Part shown: piece after piece, positions 58,926 to 64,000 of the stretch | Numbering within the stretch: position 1 is the first letter of the stretch | Layout of the letters: each line of letters opens with the position of its first letter | Assembly (NCBI GenBank): GCA_024529925.1 | Contig: JAFEUB010001023.1 | Span: forward strand, 62,001 to 126,000 | Source: Ophthalmolycus amberensis | Taxonomy: Eukaryota; Chordata; Actinopteri; Perciformes; Zoarcidae | Direction: 5' to 3' | DNA length: 64,000 nt | Notes under the pieces: model-generated | What the model was told of the DNA's origin: nothing | Databases searched by the model: none | Seen by the model: the letters and a program-made list of their open reading frames with translations, nothing else | Translations under genes and position numbers: made by a program

Positions 58926-59283
58926 ATTGGTCCAAGCACAGAACCTTGTGGAACTCCATGACTAACGGTTTCATCGTTTACATATACAAACTGAGATCGA
59001 TCTGATAAATCGGACTTGAACCAGCTTAGTGCGGTTCCTTTAATGGCAATCAAATGTTCCCGTCTCTGCAACAGGATGTAATGGTCGATGGTGTCGAACG
59101 CAGCACTAAGGTCTAACAAGACAAGAACAGAGACTAGTCCTTTGTCTGATGCAATAGAAGGTCATTCGTTATTTTCACCAGTGCTGTCTCTGTGCTGTGA
59201 TGCTTTCTAAATCCTGACTGAAAATCCTCAAATAAACTATTATGTAGAAAGTCACACAACTGATTTGCGACTGCTTTCTCAAG
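58897..59283 (-). mobile_element. L2/CR1-type LINE reverse transcriptase fragment
   Basis: On the minus strand it reads LEKAVANQLCDFLHNSLFED then FQSGFRKHHSTETALVKITN, a one-base frameshift near 59137, then LDLSAAFDTIDHYILLQRR and HGVPQGSVLGPILFTLYMLP. These are reverse transcriptase motifs. Catalytic motif C is not included. The fragment is truncated on both sides, by a TA-rich tract at 59284 and by a fold-back at 58896. Confidence 0.85.
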
Positions 59284-60574
59284 GATATATATGTATATGT
59301 ATATATATATTTATATTTTACTGCAATTATTTTAGATTCCTTGCATTTACAGTAACATATTGTATTGCGTAATCCTGTAATTCTACTTTTCTTGGTGTTG
59401 TTTTGTTGTAAAAAAAAAAAATCTTTATATTCATATTATTTCTATTTTTGTGCTAATTGAATCGTGAGTAGATGTACTGTACTGGGACAATCCTAGACAG
59501 AAGCCTGTAAGAGAAAATTGGCACTGAAAGAACTTAAGACAGCAGTGTTCGGTACAAAGTACAACTGTGTGTTGTTGCTGCTTCGAAAGAGTAATTAAAA
59601 TGATGCAATCAAAAACGGCATTTTGAACAAGGATTGTTAGGTTTTCATGCAGAATTTCATTTCGACATAGAGGTGAGATGTTTAGTGTCTTTTTAATCTA
59701 CTATGTAGAGCTTTGACACAATGAGCCACGGGTGTGGAAGCAATCACACAAAAAAACCTGTAACTAGAGTACTGGAGAGTAAATACACTTAACATTCCAC
59801 CGCTGGTCAGCAATAAGTACAAGTCAGACACGGACTACATCATAACGGTGAACTTAAATATTTTGTCTTTTAAGAAGTGTATAAATACTGTACATAGAAT
59901 TTGAATCCCGTCCAGTGAACACATTTTTTGTTGCTGCACAGATGTTCTGGCTCTGTGGGATTGTTATCTAGCAGACTGTCTTGCATTATTTATTGGTTAG
60001 AAAAATGCACACTTTTAATGAGAACGCTTCTCATGTTATTTTGTCTTTGGTAACAATAACCCCTCAATCTGCCCTTCAAAATAAGATCGTTTTTCATTGT
60101 TGTCGTGTGTGATTTCTGATACTTGGTAAATCTTGTGCTTTTTTAGTTTGCTTGTTTTCTCTGAATGTCGTCATGTCGACAGTAGATCGATTGAAAATGC
60201 AGATCTGCTTCCACATTAAGGCAAAGACCAAAACGTTTTATGTGTTAATTAGTTTCCCTCCGAGGTAACTGTGATGGCTACACTAGCAGAGTTTCTTTGA
60301 AATGCAAAATGAATCTCTGCACTTGAAGTTTCGATAGAAATCCTTTTGATGGGATTTAAAGTAGACTTCCTAACTCCACTTTAGAGCATTGACTATATAT
60401 CTTGTAAACAAGCTTAATAATAGGGTTTGATTTTAGTTCATACCAGATTTATTTTTAGAGGAGATGATTACAATTTAGTTTCATATATATTCTCGTTATT
60501 ATCTACCCAAGATCTTCCTCGCTGTCAGTTAAAATAATAGTTATATATATATATATAATATATATATGCATATA

Positions 60575-60691
60575 TGGAAAGCACCATTCCCATCATTGTT
60601 CTGGTACTAGTTATTATTATTATCACCACCAGGAAATAATGAGATCAGTCACGTGTGTGCATGAGTGAGTGTGCAATGGAAGGTGTTCATG

Positions 60692-60726
<35 letters not shown>

Positions 60727-60915
60727 ATCTCTGTGTCTGTACACAGCTAATCTGGCATACTGCTGCTACAAACTGCACTGTATTTTTTTTGGGGGGGGGG
60801 GGTGGCTGTTATGGCTGCATGTTGAAGGACCTCTCGTGGTTGTAGTGACTCACACATTCTCAAACTATCTTTTCTTGTTTTATACTGCCACTGCCTGCCT
60901 GCTAACTCACTCACT
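60575..60915 (+). repeat. dispersed repeat, copy 2
   Basis: Landmarks in order are ATTGTTCTGGTACTAGTTAT, CACCAGGAAATAATGAGA, a (GT)n run, ACACAGCTAATCTGGCATAC, GGACCTCTCGTGGTTGTAGTG and a CTGCCTGCTAACTCACTCAC end. A G run of 14 interrupts it at about 60789. Confidence 0.65.
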
Positions 60916-62567
60916 TCCTAGTCTTAATCGGCCCTTGGCCGATACATATACATATATATATATAAAAAGTGAGAAACCTGCAGTCACAACAGCAGCCTAA
61001 TTGTTCAAGCTTTTACACCCTCTCTGGTCTGAAAAGCCTGCATAACATTAGCATCCCAAATGACTCCAGACTCCCCCGCTGTCTTGACCCCTGACCCTCA
61101 GATCATTGTCTTTTGAGCACGCCCCCTGAGCTGCAGGGCATGAGACAGGGGCGGCTCAGCTTAGCTGCGGGGTCGGTGGGTGTTTAATCGGCTGGAAATG
61201 GCAGCTTGTCTCAAGACCCCCCCCCCCCCCCCCCCCCTCTCTCACACACACACACACACATACACTTCCTCCAGCAGCAGATTGATGCACACCCCTCTGT
61301 TTGGGGAGGAGGGGGGGGGGGGTGTACGGGGTGGTTCCCCTCTCAGGTACATGCCCAGGCGAACCTCCTCTGCCAGCTTTGAAGCAGACACACTTTGCAT
61401 GACATATGTGGTCAACAGTTAGCTTGTACACACTAGATAATGAATGCTAATGGGACTCAAGATGGTTGCCATCAAAAATCCTGTTATGGTGCTTTTGTTA
61501 TATTGTTATTTATTTTCTGGATTATGTTTATTATAGTACTGTCAAAAGTTTGTCAAAAGCTTCAATCCAGAAATTTCATTTGAAAATAAGTCGCTGGTAC
61601 TTTTCATGTATTGTGTGTATCATGAATAGTTTCCTCTATGGCGCTTGGTAATATCATTCTTATTAATATTTACCGTCAGTAGGTCACACCACATCCTTCA
61701 CATGTCGAGAGACACAAAATCTGAATTGATTGCAGCACCTAGACTGTCTTTTGAACACAGAGAGAAATCCCCCTCCCCCGCAGCCATGTGTTCTCATTGC
61801 CTCCAAAACACTACAGCAGGTTTAAGTCCAAATCTTAATGGATTTATTATCCAAGAAACATAAAAACAGTTACAACAGGTTACAAACCGAATCACACTAT
61901 TAATAACAAAACAAAGATATAAATTCCATGAAATGTAAGATCCAATCCAAGCCACCCAGGAGGCGGCCAGCAGAAGATCTGACCTCCTCCTCAGTCTCAA
62001 ACCCTTTTCTCCTTGGAAAAGTCTCACACTACATATCGATCAGCTCAATGATTGGCTGAAGTCCAATAAGCCCCTCCTTGGCCTTTGACCTATTGTTCAC
62101 CCGGCCACTGTAGCCCAACCCCCGCTCCAGCACATTCCTCAAACCTGATCACACAGACACCCAAACACACTTCTTGGTCTAAACTTCCTTAAGTAAATAC
62201 ATTGTATCACATAATATCCAGAATTAGGAGCCTCAAAACTTAAATTCCTCACAAGACACACAAATCAAAACCTGAGATTTGAAAAATAAACCCACAGTTC
62301 TGCCTCGCTAGAATAATATACTGTACGTCAATAAATAAATTAAAATGCTGGACGATCATCAGGTCAGTATCATCAGCTGGGGAGAGAGCACCATTTCCAT
62401 CATTTTTGGAAATATCAACTTACTATGACAAAGTCCAGTCTAACCAGCTTTCCCACTATATTCAGACTGCAGTTTGTTCTGGTGGATCAGAGTCTTTTTG
62501 ACAGTTTTATTATCAAACAAAAGTGTTTGGAAGGCGACTGTGTTAAGCAAAGTGTCGTTCATTGACA

Positions 62568-62850
62568 TTCATTGTTCTGGTACTAGTTATTATTATCTCC
62601 ACCAGGAAATAATGAGAAGGGTCAAGTGTAACTGAAGGTGTGGACACCTGTGCGTGCATCTATGTGTCCGTCCACAGCTATTCTTGCATACAGCTGCAGC
62701 AAACTGCATAATATACTGGGTGGCCTGTTATGGCTGCGTGCTCAAGGACCTCTCGTGGTTGTAGTGACTCACTCTTTATCAAAACACCTTTTATTGTTTG
62801 TTTTATATTGCCATTGACGGCCTGCTGACTCCTCACTCACTACTCTTCGT
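62568..62850 (+). repeat. dispersed repeat, copy 3
   Basis: Same landmark order as copy 2, including ATTGTTCTGGTACTAGTTAT, CCACCAGGAAATAATGAGA, TGCTCAAGGACCTCTCGTGG and a CTGCTGACTCCTCACTCAC end, but with a shorter (GT) section. Confidence 0.65.
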
Positions 62851-63647
62851 CAGCCAGGTAGGGGCCGCTAGTGATAACACATCTGATTGCATCTCCAACC
62901 GCTCAGTCGCTGCTCTTTGGCAGGGACACAGTGGGGGGGAAACAGGCTGCTCACTTTTATTGTTTTGTAGCGTGTTTGGCTAACGGCTAACAGAATTACT
63001 GTGCACACACTGGTGTTTTATTGGGGCATCAACCTTACGTTTACACGCGTATTGTTGAAGAAAATAGACTTGAAGCCTATATAAATGCTGAAAAGTGCAC
63101 GTACGGTGGTAACCAACTGTGGCTTGTATCCATTCAATCAAACATGACAGCAGTTGTTATTGCAGATACAGCTGGAAGAGACCTTCCTAGTGGATATGGT
63201 TTTTGTTTTGTGACCCGTCTCTGTGGCCGTGTCTCTTCCCTTATTAAATAAGGACGTTCATGTTCATGTCAACTTTGAATGATTATCTTGATTAGGTGTT
63301 CTGATTCTGATAGTCTTTATTTATGTAGATTCGCGCAACAGGAGAACAAGTGCAGGCTAAAGGGTCAGTCACGTCGACACACAAAACACCGGCTGATGCC
63401 AATGAGTGATGCCGCCCAAGATGATGTCACCCGCCGGGGTTTTGGTTCCAAAGTGCATCGGCAACATTGTCTTCTGTCCTGCAAAATGTGTGTGCGTGTG
63501 TGTGTGTGCGTGTGTGTAAGTGCATGTATGTAACCCGAGTGCAGCTATGCAACTAGAGAGACATGACGGCACCAGATAAGGTGAACACACAGCTCTCTGA
63601 CCCTGTCTCTGTGTTCACCTGCATCTCAGTCTCTCTCTCACTCTCTT

Positions 63648-63684
<37 letters not shown>

Positions 63685-64000
63685 ATACCCTCCTCTCTTT
63701 GACAGGGTCATCTACACACCTGCAGCTGTGATAAGCATGTAAATGATATCTGGCGCCTTGTGTCTCACTTCTGCAGTAGAACCTGGTAACTCTTTCCTCC
63801 CTCTCTCTGCCCTTCAGACCCTCCAAAAATCTCTCATGTTCAGTCATCAAATGCCTCCGAAAGCGAAGGAAAAGCAAATTCTATTCTCTCAATATTCAGT
63901 GTTACAGTAAACCAACTTCAGAAGCTATTTCCATGATTTTACTAATTCAAAAAGTCCATGCTTTTAGCTTTGAGACAGTAAAGAGCTTAGTGTTCCCTAT

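Larger units (their letters stand above)
56200..64000. other. gene-poor region beyond bbc3
   Basis: No exon set or conserved protein was found on either strand apart from LINE sequence. It holds (CCT)n at 56975-57049, (CT)n at 57111-57190, (CA)n at 57398-57459, hAT-like AAGTA-rich remnants around 58.1-58.5 kb, the LINE at 58.9-59.3 kb, two dispersed repeat copies and several G and C runs. Open frames such as one at 63.02-63.25 kb resemble nothing known. Confidence 0.55.

Noticed and set aside
63021..63251. 76-codon plus-strand open frame near the right edge
   Set aside because: Not recognised, no splice partners, no clear start context, and close to repeat sequence.

Overview
The window is nuclear DNA of a ray-finned fish, most likely a percomorph teleost. 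The reasons are GT-AG introns of widely varying length, dense (CA)n, (TA)n and (CCT)n microsatellites, hAT-type and L2-type transposon remnants, and three genes in an order I recall from human 19q13.32 (ZC3H4, SAE1, BBC3). The species cannot be named from the sequence. No operon, phage, CRISPR or plasmid features are present.

Layout. 1-4.07 kb is intergenic, with one hAT-like element and one weak exon-like segment. 4.07-18.0 kb (minus strand) holds zc3h4, a three-CCCH-finger nuclear RNA-binding protein. Thirteen coding exons were placed base by base through phase matching; only the amino-terminal exon is uncertain. About 18-24.4 kb is the zc3h4 5' region and the intergenic space shared with the next gene. 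24.43-39.04 kb (plus strand) holds sae1, the small subunit of the SUMO-activating enzyme, in nine exons. 39.0-44.5 kb is intergenic. 44.5-about 56.2 kb (minus strand) holds bbc3 (PUMA), a BH3-only apoptosis gene with three coding exons and a probable non-coding first exon. 56.2-64 kb shows no gene; it holds an L2-type LINE fragment, dispersed repeats and microsatellites.

The three genes do not form a pathway. zc3h4 and sae1 are head to head, and sae1 and bbc3 are convergent. zc3h4 acts in nuclear transcription restriction, sae1 with uba2 activates SUMO, and bbc3 is a p53-induced killer.

The most interesting observations are these. (1) One zc3h4 intron has exact minor-spliceosome (U12, AT-AC) signals and is needed to rebuild the second-to-third zinc finger linker. 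(2) A perfect, spacer-free 20-bp p53 response element lies inside a bbc3 intron. (3) Single-base frameshifts occur in conserved exons of both zc3h4 and sae1, which suggests consensus indel errors in the assembly rather than two broken essential genes. (4) A complete hAT insertion with an exact 8-bp target duplication sits in a zc3h4 intron. (5) A LINE fragment ends at a perfect 29-bp fold-back. No wholly new gene system was found.
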